Assembly (NCBI RefSeq): GCF_020026915.1
Contig: NZ_JAINUY010000002.1
Coordinates: 62,001-126,000, forward strand
Source of the DNA: Flavobacterium potami
Lineage (GTDB): Bacteria; Bacteroidota; Bacteroidia; Flavobacteriales; Flavobacteriaceae
DNA length: 64,000 nt
Reading direction: 5' to 3'
Shown: in pieces, positions 15,000 to 24,712 of the stretch
Numbering within the stretch: position 1 is the stretch's first letter
How the letters are laid out: every line of letters starts with the position of its first letter
Program-made: the position numbers and the translations under genes
Notes under the pieces: generated by a model
The model's input: only the letters and a program-made list of their open reading frames with translations
Told to the model about the DNA's origin: nothing
The model's database searches: none

Positions 15000-17909
15000 A
15001 TGTTGACCCAATCTCATTTAGAGCAATTAGCCGCTAGTCTCGAAGGCACACTTTTATTCGATGAGCTTCATAAAACGCTTTATTCTACAGATGCTTCGGT
15101 GTACCGAATTAAACCCAATGCGGTGGCGATTCCTAAAACGACTGAAGATATTGCCAAACTAATCAAGTTTGCGACAGAACATAATATGTCGGTTACGCCA
15201 AGAACTGCAGGAACTTCACTGGCTGGACAAGCGGTAGGAGACGGATTGGTGATTGATGTGTCGAAGCATTTTACAAAAATCATTTCATATAATGCCGAAA
15301 AGAAAACCGTTACGGTTCAGCCCGGTGTAATTCGCGATGAGCTGAATTTATTCTTAAAACCGCATGGCGTATTTTTTGCTCCCATTACATCAACATCGAA
15401 CCGTGCCATGATTGGCGGAATGGTAGGAAATAACTCTTCTGGAACAACTTCTATTCGATATGGTGTTACTCGTGATAAAATTGCTGAGGTAAAAGCAATT
15501 TTAAGCGACGGTTCTGAAGTGGTTTTTAAAGACCTGACTTCGGCTGAATTTATCGAAAAAACAAAAGGTGATTCTTTAGAAAATAAAATATACAAAACGA
15601 TTTACGAGGAGCTTTCGATAAAAGAAGCTCAGGAAGAAATCGTAAAAGAGTTTCCGAAACCAGAAATTCACAGAAGAAATACAGGTTATGCCGTTGATAT
15701 TCTGCTTAAATCAGAATTATTTGGAGGAAATGAACCAACCATAAATCTTGGGAAACTGCTTTGTGGAAGCGAAGGAACTTTGGCTTTTACAACTGAAGTT
15801 ACGCTGAAAGTTGACGATTTGCCTCCGCCTCATAGTATTATGGTGGTTGGACATTATCATACGATTCAGGAATCTTTAGAATCGGTTGTCGTGGCAATGA
15901 AACATCATTTGTACACTTGTGAAATGATCGACGATACGATTTTGGATTGTACGAAAACAAATCGCGAACACATTAAAAACCGTTTCTTTTTGGTTGGAGA
16001 ACCCAAAGCGATTATGTTGTTTGAAGTCGCTTCGCATACTTTGGAAGATGCCGAAAAACAAGCCGACGCTTTGATCGCCGATTTGGATCAAAATAATTTT
16101 GCTTACGCTAAAGTAAAAATCTACGGAAATGATATTGACAAAGCCAACGAACTGAGAAAAGCAGGTCTTGGACTTTTAGGAAGTATTGTGGGCGACGATA
16201 AAGCAGCCGATTCTATTGAAGATACAGCAGTTGAATTGAGCGATTTACCAAATTATATTGCCGAGTTTTCGGCAATGATGTTGCGTCACGGACAAGAAGC
16301 GATTTATTACGCGCATGCGGGTGCGGGAGAATTGCACCTTCGTCCAGTTTTGAATTTGAAGAAAACATCCGATTTAAAATTATTCAGAACCATTGCGACG
16401 GAAGTAGCGCATTTGGTAAAAAAATACAGAGGTTCGCTAAGTGGAGAGCACGGCGACGGAATTGTGCGCGGAGAATTTATTCCGTTTATGATTGGCGACA
16501 AAAATTACGAATTGCTGAAAAGAATCAAACTAGCATTCGATCCAAATTCGGTTTTGAATATTGGGAAGATTGTAAATGCCTTGAAAATGGACGAGAATCA
16601 TCGTGTAATTTCAGGTAGAGTAGAACCAGATATTAAAACCTTTCAGGATTTCTCAGACAGTTTAGGAATTTTACGTGCAGCCGAAAAATGTAACGGTTCT
16701 GGCGATTGCCGAAAATTGCCGTCAGGCGGAGGAGCGATGTGCCCGAGTTATCGCGCGACGAGAAATGAGAAAGAAACTACGCGTGCGAGAGCGAACGCTT
16801 TGAGAGAATATTTAACGTATTCTGAAAAAGAAAATAAATTCGACCAAAAAGAATTATACGAAGTTTTTGAGTTGTGCGTAAGCTGTAAAGCCTGTGCAAG
16901 CGAATGTCCGAGTAATGTGGACGTAGCAACTTTAAAAGCGGAGTTTTTATATCAATATCAAAAAGCAAACGGATTTACAACCCGAAATAAGATTTTTGCC
17001 AACAACGCCAAATTGAACAAAATGGGAAGTAAATTCCCAGCGATTACGAATTTTATTTCAAATCAGTCTTTGGTGAAAAAAACAATGGGAATTGCGCCGG
17101 AAAGGCAAGTTCCGTTATTGGCGAAAAAGACTTTTAGAAAATGGTATTCTAATAATAAACCGACAACTACTAATTTTCCAAACGGAAGATTGTATTTGTT
17201 TGTAGATGAATTCACGAATTATTATGATGTCAATATCGGAATCGATGCATTCGAATTATTGACTAAATTAGGCTATCAGGTTTTGGTTGTCGATCATGAA
17301 GAAAGCGGAAGAACGTATCTTTCGAAAGGATTCCTAGAAGAAGCGAAGAAAATCGCCAATCATAACGTAAATGTTTTTAAAGATCTAGTTTTAGGAAATG
17401 CTCCTTTAATCGGAATTGAACCTTCAGCGATTTTGACTTTTAGAGATGAATATCTCCGTCTAGCAGATGATAAAGAAGCTGCAGAAAAACTATCCAGAAA
17501 TGCCTTTACAATAGAAGAATTCTTCAAAAAAGAAATCATAGACGGTAAAATCACAGCCGATTCTTTCTCGGAAGAAAGTAAAGAAATTAAAATTCACGGA
17601 CATTGCCACCAGAAATCATTAAGTTCTGTTGAAGCGACTTTTGCGATGCTGAATCTTCCAAAAAATAATACGGTTACGATTTACAATTCGGGTTGTTGTG
17701 GAATGGCGGGTTCTTTTGGTTATGAAAAAGAACATTATCAAGTCAGCATGCAAATGGGCGAGGATACGTTATTTCCAAAAGTAAGAAACACTGCAGAAAA
17801 CGTAAAAATCGCTGCTGCAGGAACAAGCTGTCGTCATCAAATTTATGATGGGACAAGTCGTGAGGCTCTGCATCCTGTTAGTATTTTACGAAGCTGTTTA
17901 AAAAGTTAG
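15000..17909 (+). CDS. Fused FAD-binding and Fe-S dehydrogenase (D-lactate/glycolate type)
   Basis: This 969-residue protein joins three parts. Residues 1-260 are an FAD-binding type 4 domain with PRTAGTSLAGQAVGDGLVID and GGMVGNNSSGTTSIRYG. Residues 260-540 are the FAD-oxidase C domain, ending in SGEHGDGIVRGEF. The last part is a GlcF-like Fe-S domain with CNGSGDCRKLP, CVSCKACASECPSNVD and two C-terminal redox motifs, GHCHQKSL and NSGCCGMAGSFG. The fusion resembles GlcD plus GlcF or the Dld-II/FAD-Fe-S oxidases that oxidise a 2-hydroxy acid and pass electrons to the respiratory chain. The exact hydroxy acid cannot be read from sequence. It is a single gene bounded by repeats and faces the Gfo/Idh/MocA gene tail to tail. 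Confidence 0.88.
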   Translation: MLTQSHLEQLAASLEGTLLFDELHKTLYSTDASVYRIKPNAVAIPKTTEDIAKLIKFATEHNMSVTPRTAGTSLAGQAVGDGLVIDVSKHFTKIISYNAEKKTVTVQPGVIRDELNLFLKPHGVFFAPITSTSNRAMIGGMVGNNSSGTTSIRYGVTRDKIAEVKAILSDGSEVVFKDLTSAEFIEKTKGDSLENKIYKTIYEELSIKEAQEEIVKEFPKPEIHRRNTGYAVDILLKSELFGGNEPTINLGKLLCGSEGTLAFTTEVTLKVDDLPPPHSIMVVGHYHTIQESLESVVVAMKHHLYTCEMIDDTILDCTKTNREHIKNRFFLVGEPKAIMLFEVASHTLEDAEKQADALIADLDQNNFAYAKVKIYGNDIDKANELRKAGLGLLGSIVGDDKAADSIEDTAVELSDLPNYIAEFSAMMLRHGQEAIYYAHAGAGELHLRPVLNLKKTSDLKLFRTIATEVAHLVKKYRGSLSGEHGDGIVRGEFIPFMIGDKNYELLKRIKLAFDPNSVLNIGKIVNALKMDENHRVISGRVEPDIKTFQDFSDSLGILRAAEKCNGSGDCRKLPSGGGAMCPSYRATRNEKETTRARANALREYLTYSEKENKFDQKELYEVFELCVSCKACASECPSNVDVATLKAEFLYQYQKANGFTTRNKIFANNAKLNKMGSKFPAITNFISNQSLVKKTMGIAPERQVPLLAKKTFRKWYSNNKPTTTNFPNGRLYLFVDEFTNYYDVNIGIDAFELLTKLGYQVLVVDHEESGRTYLSKGFLEEAKKIANHNVNVFKDLVLGNAPLIGIEPSAILTFRDEYLRLADDKEAAEKLSRNAFTIEEFFKKEIIDGKITADSFSEESKEIKIHGHCHQKSLSSVEATFAMLNLPKNNTVTIYNSGCCGMAGSFGYEKEHYQVSMQMGEDTLFPKVRNTAENVKIAAAGTSCRHQIYDGTSREALHPVSILRSCLKS

Positions 17910-18058
17910 CCACAAATTACACGAATTACACAAATTATACTTTGCGCTGATTTCACAAATTAAAAAATTTGAGTAATTCGTCATTAAAAAATATTTTACG
18001 CAAAAAAAATAATTCGTGAATTGCTTCGCCTGTTCGCTATCGCTCGGGTCGTGGCGAA
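17908..18058. repeat. Family G repeat between convergent genes
   Basis: The left half contains CCACAAATTACACGAATTAC and the right half ends with AATTCGTGAATTGCTTCG, a short AGGCGAA/CGGGTC loop and GTCGTGGCG. Both genes converge here, so this inverted structure may also serve as a two-way terminator. Confidence 0.7.
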
Positions 18059-18062
18059 AAAA

Positions 18063-19223
18063 CTATTTCAAACTAACTTTCTTTCCTGTTTCTGCGGCTT
18101 TATAAATAGCATTGATAATTCTAACATCTTTAATTCCTTCTTCTCCTGTAATATGATTTGGGAGTTTTTGGTTTGCTAAAATCACTTTACAAATCTCATC
18201 CATTTGAGTTTGCTGTTGGTTTATCACCGGAAAATTAAATAGTTTTCCATCAGATCTTTTGCCTACAAAAGGTCCGTAACTTACTGCAGGACTCATTTCG
18301 AAGAAACCTTCATCGGCAGCAGCGTGAAATCTATCGATTCCAAAACCATACGAACTGCTGCAATTCGCAACGGCACCACTTGGAAATTCCATTTGCCAGG
18401 TAATGTTTTCTTCTACTTGCGCGAATCTGTTTTTGTTATTTATGGTTCCAAATTGAGCAGTAACCGCAATTGGTTCTTCGCCTAAAACATAACGCGAAAC
18501 CTGTATGCAATAAACTCCTAAATTGATTAGCGCTCCGCCGCCTGCGAACTTTTTAGTAAGTCTCCATTCGTTACGAGCGTTTAAATCGACAGGTTTATTT
18601 ACGTCATGAATATCATAAGTGCTGTAACCAAGACCAGTTTCGATATAGCGAACCTGACCCAAAACTTTTTGCTGTCCCAATCGTTTTATTTCTAAATGAT
18701 TTGGTTCATAATGCAAACGATAACCCATTGCTAGTTGTACATTATTATCATTACAAGTTTTTATCATTTCTTCGCAATCTTCAGCAGTAATGGCCATTGG
18801 TTTTTCGACAATAACATGTTTTCCTGCCTTTGCAGCACGAACAGTAAATTCTTTATGAAGCGAGTTTGGAGTTACAACATACACCAAATCAATATCTTTA
18901 TTTTTTACGATTGAATCGAAATTTTCGTAGTTGTAAATGTTCTTCTCTTGAATATTATATTTGTTCTTCCACGTTTCAGCTTTAGAAGGCGTTCCTGTAA
19001 CAATTCCCGCAAGTTGGCAATATTCAGAAACCTGAAGACCTTCAGCTAATAATGAAGCATAGTTTCCTAAACCGCATAAAGCGATATTTAATTTTTTTCC
19101 CTTGTAAGGTATAGACGATTTTTCTGTTTCGGTTATAAATGAAGGAAGTGTGGTCATTACAACGGAAGCGCTAACGCCAAGTCCAAATTTATTTACAAAA
19201 GAACGTCTCGTAATTTTTTCCAT
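18063..19223 (-). CDS. Gfo/Idh/MocA family oxidoreductase with Tat signal
   Basis: This 386-residue NAD(P)-dependent dehydrogenase has an N-terminal twin-arginine signal (TRRSFVNKFGLGVSAS) followed by the Rossmann motif LCGLGNYASLLAEGL and the catalytic EKPMAI motif. The C-terminal alpha/beta domain carries GGALINLGVYCIQ. A Tat signal implies a folded, cofactor-loaded enzyme exported to the periplasm; many Bacteroidota members of this family are of this kind and some act on glycosides. The substrate is unknown. No sugar transporter or isomerase gene is adjacent. Confidence 0.9.
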   Translation of the reverse strand: MEKITRRSFVNKFGLGVSASVVMTTLPSFITETEKSSIPYKGKKLNIALCGLGNYASLLAEGLQVSEYCQLAGIVTGTPSKAETWKNKYNIQEKNIYNYENFDSIVKNKDIDLVYVVTPNSLHKEFTVRAAKAGKHVIVEKPMAITAEDCEEMIKTCNDNNVQLAMGYRLHYEPNHLEIKRLGQQKVLGQVRYIETGLGYSTYDIHDVNKPVDLNARNEWRLTKKFAGGGALINLGVYCIQVSRYVLGEEPIAVTAQFGTINNKNRFAQVEENITWQMEFPSGAVANCSSSYGFGIDRFHAAADEGFFEMSPAVSYGPFVGKRSDGKLFNFPVINQQQTQMDEICKVILANQKLPNHITGEEGIKDVRIINAIYKAAETGKKVSLK

Positions 19224-19321
19224 AAAATGATTCTTTAAAATTAAATACTACTTATCAGTATGCTCATTTTGAGAAATGTTACATTTGTGGTTTCTATTTA
19301 ACCGCAAAGAGCGCGAAGATT

Positions 19322-19429
19322 TTTGTTTCACGCAGATTTTGCAGATCTGAGCAGATTTTTATTTGAAAAATTGGAATAAATTAAATCTGCGATATCTGCT
19401 TAAATCTTTTTAAATCTGCGTGAAACAAA
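19322..19429. repeat. Inverted repeat, family H (CACGCAGATTT core)
   Basis: The arms TTTGTTTCACGCAGATTT (19322-19339) and AAATCTGCGTGAAACAAA (19412-19429) pair exactly, and the inner AGATCTGAGCAGATTT and AAATCTGCGATATCTG words form a second imperfect stem. An isolated AACCGCAAAGAGCGCGAAG, a family B half-arm, sits at 19301-19320. The 392-base gap holds no gene. Confidence 0.8.
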
Positions 19430-19526
19430 AAAAATAATTAGAGTTATCAATTGGAAAAAAGAAAATTCGAGAAATTAGTGCAATTCGTGGCAAGAAAAAA
19501 AATCACAAAAAAACAAAATGGTTTTA

Positions 19527-19534
19527 TATATTTG
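19527..19534 (+). promoter_or_regulatory. Candidate -7 box of the amino acid permease gene
   Basis: TATATTTG matches TAnnTTTG. It lies 82 bases before the preferred ATG at 19616, leaving a leader long enough for regulation. No -33 element is clear. Confidence 0.35.
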
Positions 19535-19615
19535 ATTTCAAGATAATTTTTGCATTATTTGCAAAATAAAACCAGAAGGACTGAATTAAATCAATTAATA
19601 ATAGCAAAAACACAT

Positions 19616-21541
19616 ATGGCATTTTCAAGTTTATTCCGAAAGAAAACAGTGCAGGATATTCTGAAACAGGTTGCAAAGAACGAGGCAGATGGACATGAGG
19701 CATTAGGAAAACACCTTACAACCAAAGATTTAACTGCTTTCGGAATTGCTGCAATTGTTGGAGCTGGAATTTTCAGCACCATCGGAAAAGCGAGTGCAGA
19801 TGGAGGACCAGCTGTAATATTTTTGTTCCTTTTTACCGCTCTTGCCTGTAGTTTTGCAGCTTTTGCTTACGCCGAATTTGCATCAATGGTTCCCGTTTCA
19901 GGAAGTGCTTATACGTACTCATATGTAGCTTTTGGAGAAATTATCGCCTGGATTATAGGTTGGGCGTTAATCATGGAATATGCCGTTGGAAACATAACCG
20001 TCGCCATATCGTGGAGTGATTATTTTACGGGACTTCTCCAGAGCGGTGGCATTCATTTACCGCAGTGGATTCAAATGGATTACCTAACCGCTTCAAACGG
20101 TTTTAATGATGCCGAAGCTTTAATGCGAGGCGGAAAATCATTCGAAAATTTAAGTACAGCTTTACAACAAGCTCACACAGCTTGGACGACAGCCCCAACA
20201 ATTGGTTCATTTCATTTTGTAACCGATATTCCGGCTTTATTCATTATTATCTTAATTACTGCCTTGGTTTACAGGGGAATGAAGGAATCTCGTAATGCAA
20301 GTAACTTAATGGTTGTTGTAAAACTTTGCGTGGTACTTTTAGTAATTGCGGTTGGAATTTTTTATGTAGATACAGCCAATTGGGATCCGTTTGCGCCAAA
20401 TGGGGTTAGCGGTGTTTTAAAGGGAGTATCGGCCGTTTTCTTTGCTTATATTGGTTTTGATGCGATTTCGACAACAGCGGAAGAATGTAAAAACCCACAA
20501 AGAGATTTACCACGCGGAATGATGTGGGCCATTATCATTTGTACGATTTTATATATTGCCATTGCTTTGGTTTTGACTGGAATGGTAAAATATCACGAAC
20601 TAAATGTTGGAGATCCTCTTGCATTCGTGTTCGATAAATTAGACTTAAAATGGATGTCGGGAATCATCGCTGTAAGTGCGGTGGTGGCAATGGCGAGCGT
20701 TTTATTGGTTTTCCAAATGGGACAGCCTCGTATCTGGATGAGTATGAGCCGTGATGGTTTGTTACCAAAGAAATTCTCAACGGTTCACCCAAGATTCAAA
20801 ACGCCATCTTTTGCAACAATCGTTACAGGATTTGTGGTTGCAGTTCCAGCATTATTTTTAAACCTGACAATGGTAACCGATTTATGCAGTATCGGAACTT
20901 TATTTGCCTTTGTATTGGTTTGTGCAGGAGTTTTAGTTCTTCAAAATAAACCTGAAATTCCGAGAGGAAAATTCAAAACGCCTTACATCAACTCAAAATA
21001 TATTTTACCAGTTTTAATTATTGCTGGTTTGTACTATGCTTTTGCTTTCAATAATAAAGCGACAATGGCTTTTATTAATAACGATGCCCAGACTTTTGAT
21101 GCAACATCAATTGTAACATCATTAAATAAAGAAGAATCTACAAAAGTTTTCAATTATTTAGAAAGCATCGAAGTAAATAATAAAACCACCGAAACATCAG
21201 ATTTAGAACATTTATTAGGACAATATCAAGATGACGAGGTTAAATATGCAGAAGTAGTAAATGGATTGCCGATTAGCGATTCTTTAAAATATGAATCAGG
21301 ATTTAGTTTATTCAAACACAAAATTCCAATGTGGATTTTTCTTTTCGTTTTAGTTGGATTAACCGTTTGGGCAATCAGAAGAAATCTTTCTTTGATTCCG
21401 CTTTTAGGATTAATTTGTTGTTTGTATATGATGGCCGAATTAAGCGTTTGGAACTGGATTTATTTTACCGTTTGGTTAATAATCGGATTGCTGATTTACT
21501 TTGGCTACAGCCGAAAAAATAGTAAGTTGAACACTATTTAG
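19616..21541 (+). CDS. APC-family amino acid permease (cationic amino acid type)
   Basis: From the ATG at 19616 the product is 641 residues (MAFSSLFRKKTVQDILKQ). It shows at least 12 membrane helices and the APC signature around TAFGIAAIVGAGIFSTIGKA, with YAEFASMVPVSGSAYTYSY as helix 2 and FFAYIGFDAISTTAEECKNP as the conserved loop. This fits the eukaryotic-like CAT branch that transports basic amino acids by facilitated exchange. A polar insert of about 90 residues, near positions 490-580, separates the main core from the last two or three helices, a length not usual for CAT proteins. The frame extends to an ATG at 19550, but that stretch is not part of the family. Confidence 0.85.
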   Translation: MAFSSLFRKKTVQDILKQVAKNEADGHEALGKHLTTKDLTAFGIAAIVGAGIFSTIGKASADGGPAVIFLFLFTALACSFAAFAYAEFASMVPVSGSAYTYSYVAFGEIIAWIIGWALIMEYAVGNITVAISWSDYFTGLLQSGGIHLPQWIQMDYLTASNGFNDAEALMRGGKSFENLSTALQQAHTAWTTAPTIGSFHFVTDIPALFIIILITALVYRGMKESRNASNLMVVVKLCVVLLVIAVGIFYVDTANWDPFAPNGVSGVLKGVSAVFFAYIGFDAISTTAEECKNPQRDLPRGMMWAIIICTILYIAIALVLTGMVKYHELNVGDPLAFVFDKLDLKWMSGIIAVSAVVAMASVLLVFQMGQPRIWMSMSRDGLLPKKFSTVHPRFKTPSFATIVTGFVVAVPALFLNLTMVTDLCSIGTLFAFVLVCAGVLVLQNKPEIPRGKFKTPYINSKYILPVLIIAGLYYAFAFNNKATMAFINNDAQTFDATSIVTSLNKEESTKVFNYLESIEVNNKTTETSDLEHLLGQYQDDEVKYAEVVNGLPISDSLKYESGFSLFKHKIPMWIFLFVLVGLTVWAIRRNLSLIPLLGLICCLYMMAELSVWNWIYFTVWLIIGLLIYFGYSRKNSKLNTI

Positions 21542-21593
21542 GAGCTTTTTTTTAAGACTTAGACATTTTTTCTACACTTAATATTAAAATCAT

Positions 21594-21923
21594 TTGAAAA
21601 ATATCTCAAATAAAAAACTATTCTCAATATTTGCGGTTCTTTTAATATTAGATATAATTGGATTGATTTTCCAAACACAAAAAACTGGAGCTTATAATTT
21701 AAATGGTAGTTATAGTGAAGCTAATAGTGTTGGATTAATTGTAAGTGTTTTGTTCGGAATTGTAATTTCTTTTCCTTTACTTTTTGCTTTTATAGCTGCT
21801 GTAATTGCACTTTTTATCAATAAAGTGCTTCCATACAAAAAAAGATTTATTAGAATATTCTTGTTTATTTTAGTTATTTTCTATGCAATCTTTTTGGTTC
21901 GAATTTTGTTAAATTTTATTTGA
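21594..21923 (+). CDS. Small membrane protein of unknown function
   Basis: This 109-residue protein begins at a TTG (21594) because no in-frame ATG fits better. It has three hydrophobic helices: LFSIFAVLLILDIIGLIF, SVGLIVSVLFGIVISFPLLF with the following helix, and LFILVIFYAIFLVRILL. I recognise no family. It is followed by a strong terminator and lies 52 bases after the amino acid permease gene, so it may be a downstream gene of the same transcript. The start is uncertain. Confidence 0.55.
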   Translation: MKNISNKKLFSIFAVLLILDIIGLIFQTQKTGAYNLNGSYSEANSVGLIVSVLFGIVISFPLLFAFIAAVIALFINKVLPYKKRFIRIFLFILVIFYAIFLVRILLNFI

Positions 21924-21944
21924 GAAAAGTTGAAAATTATATAT

Positions 21945-21979
21945 AAAAGCCGTTTTGAATATCTCAGAACGGCTTTTTT
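21945..21979 (+). terminator. Rho-independent terminator
   Basis: AAGCCGTTTTGA pairs with TCAGAACGGCTT around a short loop, followed by six T bases. It closes the permease/small protein unit. Confidence 0.85.
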
Positions 21980-22074
21980 AATTTTCGTTATTTTTATAGC
22001 AATATTCTTATGTTTTAAAATGGCTTTTCCTTAAGTTTGTTTTCAGTAAAATTTCAAATTATAATTATAAATAC

Positions 22075-23169
22075 ATGGGTTTTCTTGATAAAATATTGGG
22101 CAAAAAAGAAGCTCCAATACAATCTAATGCTGATTTCTGGAATTGGTTTTTAAAACACGAAAGAGAGTTTTTCAAAGTCGTAAAAAACAGACAAAATATC
22201 CACCAAGATTTTCTTGATAAACTTGGACCAAAACTTGATGAAATCCATAATGGAATTTACTTTTTGACAGGAATGTTTGATGACAATACCGTCGAATTAA
22301 TCCTGACGCCTGATGGTGCAATAAGAAATATTTATGCAATTGAAGATTTGGTAAATGCTGCGCCTTCAATAGATGGTTGGAAAATTACAGCTTTAAAACC
22401 TTCTTCAGATATTCAGAATATTGGTGTTAATTATGAAGGATTTAAATTCAATAAAGATAATATAAAGTTTTACCCAAACATTCATAATGGTTATCCTGAC
22501 GAAATTGATTTGACTGTCGTTTATGATGATTTTGAAGAAGAAAAAAGGTCAATCCTGACAAATGGAATTTATATTTTCTTAGATAATTATTTAGGAGAAT
22601 TACATTCGGTTACTTTAATTGATAATATGAAGATTGTTGGACCAAATGGTATTTCGGAAGAATTAATTCCGATCGAAAAATTAAAAGATTATTTAATTTG
22701 GAGAGAAAAAGAATTTGTAGAAAAATACGAAGGCACGAGACATAATACAGAAAACGATAATTATTCAAGTTTTGAAGCCACTACAAAAGATGGAGGAGCT
22801 GTCATTGCAATTATAAATAGCGATATTCTACAGTGGGATAAAAAAGCGTCTCATCCGTGGGTATTTATTGTTACGATTCCGTTTGATGGAAGTAATAATA
22901 ACGGAATGCCAGATAAAGAAACGTATCAAGTATTAAACGAAATTGAAGATGAAATAGTGCCATTTCTAAAAGATGTAGACGGCTATTTAAATATCGGAAG
23001 AGAAACATCAACCAATAAAAGAGAAATCTTTTTTACTTGTAAAGATTTCCGAAAACCAAGTAAAGTGGCAGATGAATTAATTAAAAAGTACAATGGCGCT
23101 TTCGATATAAGTTACGAAATCTACAAAGACAAATATTGGCGAACGTTTAGAGCTTACGAGCCAAGATAA
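22075..23169 (+). CDS. DUF695 domain protein
   Basis: This 364-residue cytoplasmic protein begins MGFLDKILGKKEAP. Residues 1-210 form a first domain that starts with DFWNWFLKHEREFFKVVK. The remainder matches what I know of DUF695: HPWVFIVTIPF, MPDKETYQVLNEIEDEI, and a C-terminal YNGAFDISYEIYKDKYWRTF. The function of DUF695 is unknown. No signal peptide or membrane segment is present. It is a single-gene unit between a terminator and an inverted repeat. Confidence 0.85.
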   Translation: MGFLDKILGKKEAPIQSNADFWNWFLKHEREFFKVVKNRQNIHQDFLDKLGPKLDEIHNGIYFLTGMFDDNTVELILTPDGAIRNIYAIEDLVNAAPSIDGWKITALKPSSDIQNIGVNYEGFKFNKDNIKFYPNIHNGYPDEIDLTVVYDDFEEEKRSILTNGIYIFLDNYLGELHSVTLIDNMKIVGPNGISEELIPIEKLKDYLIWREKEFVEKYEGTRHNTENDNYSSFEATTKDGGAVIAIINSDILQWDKKASHPWVFIVTIPFDGSNNNGMPDKETYQVLNEIEDEIVPFLKDVDGYLNIGRETSTNKREIFFTCKDFRKPSKVADELIKKYNGAFDISYEIYKDKYWRTFRAYEPR

Positions 23170-23178
23170 TTTTTTATA

Positions 23179-23226
23179 GCCACGAATTCGCGAATTTATA
23201 AAACAATTAATTCGTGAATTCGTGGC
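23179..23226. repeat. Family G hairpin between convergent genes
   Basis: The 18-base arms GCCACGAATTCGCGAATT (23179-23196) and AATTCGTGAATTCGTGGC (23209-23226) pair with one mismatch around 12 bases. It lies between the DUF695 gene and the converging PLP enzyme gene and may act as a terminator. Confidence 0.85.
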
Positions 23227-23259
23227 AAATAAATTCAGCGTATCTCTGCGGAATAATCC

Positions 23260-24462
23260 TTATAAAACGCCAAGTTCCACCATACAAGCTTTCATCATTT
23301 CGTAAGTACGTTGAATATCATTATCCAAACCAATAGAAAAACGAATTAAACCATCCGTTAATCCCATTTCTTTTTGTTCGTCTAACGGAATCTCACTTGA
23401 AGTTGAAGTTCCAGGCGCACTGAATAATGTTTTGTAAAATCCTAAACTTACCGCTAGATAACCTAGATTTCTTTCCTGCATCAATTCCATCAATTCATTG
23501 GCTTTTGACAAAGAGCCAACATCAATGGTCAGCATTCCGCCAAAACCATATTCTGGATTAATCATAGTCTTATACAATTCATGACTCGGATGACTTTTTA
23601 ATCCCGGATAAACCGTTTTTAAGCCATCTTTCTCAAATTGATCAGCCAAAAAATGTGCGTTGTGACTATGCTGTTTAATTCGAATATGAAGTGTTCTCAG
23701 GTTTTTCATCACGCTTGCAGAACGCAAACTATCCATTGTAGGACCTAAAAGCATACTTGCTCCAGAGTTTACATTTTTCAATGAATTGATAAATTCTTTT
23801 GAAGCACAAGTCACACCGCCAACTGTATCACTGCTTCCGTTAATGTATTTCGTCAAACTATGAATTACGATGTCAGCGCCCAATTTTGCAGGAGAAACCG
23901 ATAATGGCGAAAACGTATTATCTACAACCAGTTTCAGATTGTGTTTTTTAGCAATTGAAGCCAAACCACGAATATCAGCAACTTCCAATAACGGATTACT
24001 TACCGTTTCGCAATATAAAACTTTCGTTTTAGAAGTAATTGCAGCTTCAACAACGTCCAATTTAGTGATATCAACAAAAGTCGTTTCAATTCCAAATCTT
24101 GGAGTAAAGTTTTTCAGGAAAGCATAAGTTCCACCATAAATCGTTCGGCTTGAAACAATGTGATCGCCTGCACCGCACAATTGCAATAGAGTTGGCGTAA
24201 TAGCACCCATTCCTGAAGCCGAAACATTTGCGGTTTCTGTCCCTTCCATCGCCGCCAAAGCCTGATCCAGATATAAATTACTAGGCGAAGAATGTCGCGA
24301 ATACAAATAACAGCCTTCCATATTGCCTTCAAAAGTATCGAACATCGTTTTTGCCGACAAAAAAGTATAAGTCGAAGAATCAGAAATCGACGGATTCACT
24401 CCACCAAATTCACCAAAATATTGTAAATCCTGAATTTTGTCTGCTGGTTTAAAGTCTTTCAT
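23260..24462 (-). CDS. Trans-sulfuration PLP enzyme (Cys/Met metabolism family)
   Basis: This 400-residue protein belongs to the cystathionine/methionine lyase and sulfhydrylase family. The Schiff-base lysine is in HSLTKYINGSSD, the cofactor-binding region includes NVSASGMGAITPTLLQL, and SRHSSPSNLYLDQALAAMEG is conserved. Members are methionine gamma-lyase, cystathionine gamma-synthase or lyase, and O-acetylhomoserine sulfhydrylase. A Tyr-Gly-Cys motif marks typical methionine gamma-lyases; here the matching position reads IYGGTYAF, so the substrate is open. The gene is divergent from an Lrp/AsnC regulator with 250 bases between, which suggests amino acid-responsive control. Confidence 0.82.
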   Translation of the reverse strand: MKDFKPADKIQDLQYFGEFGGVNPSISDSSTYTFLSAKTMFDTFEGNMEGCYLYSRHSSPSNLYLDQALAAMEGTETANVSASGMGAITPTLLQLCGAGDHIVSSRTIYGGTYAFLKNFTPRFGIETTFVDITKLDVVEAAITSKTKVLYCETVSNPLLEVADIRGLASIAKKHNLKLVVDNTFSPLSVSPAKLGADIVIHSLTKYINGSSDTVGGVTCASKEFINSLKNVNSGASMLLGPTMDSLRSASVMKNLRTLHIRIKQHSHNAHFLADQFEKDGLKTVYPGLKSHPSHELYKTMINPEYGFGGMLTIDVGSLSKANELMELMQERNLGYLAVSLGFYKTLFSAPGTSTSSEIPLDEQKEMGLTDGLIRFSIGLDNDIQRTYEMMKACMVELGVL

Positions 24463-24712
24463 TTATAGTTAGTTTTTTGTTTGTTTCAAGTTTAATGTTT
24501 CAAGTTGTTTAAAAAGAAATCTCATCAAAGAAAGGTTTAATTAGAAAAAATGTCAATAAGTATTTATTTTTATAGTTTTTAAAACTATAAAAGTTTTTTT
24601 TAATTGATTTTTAATCTAAATTTGATTTGTAAAATGTAATTCTGTAGATTTTTTTTCATAATAATTAATGATAGGGATGAGATTGCTTCGTTCCTCGCAA
24701 TGACACAATAAA

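Noticed and set aside
18063..19223. Inositol catabolism operon
   Set aside because: Only the oxidoreductase is present; no other pathway gene is near.
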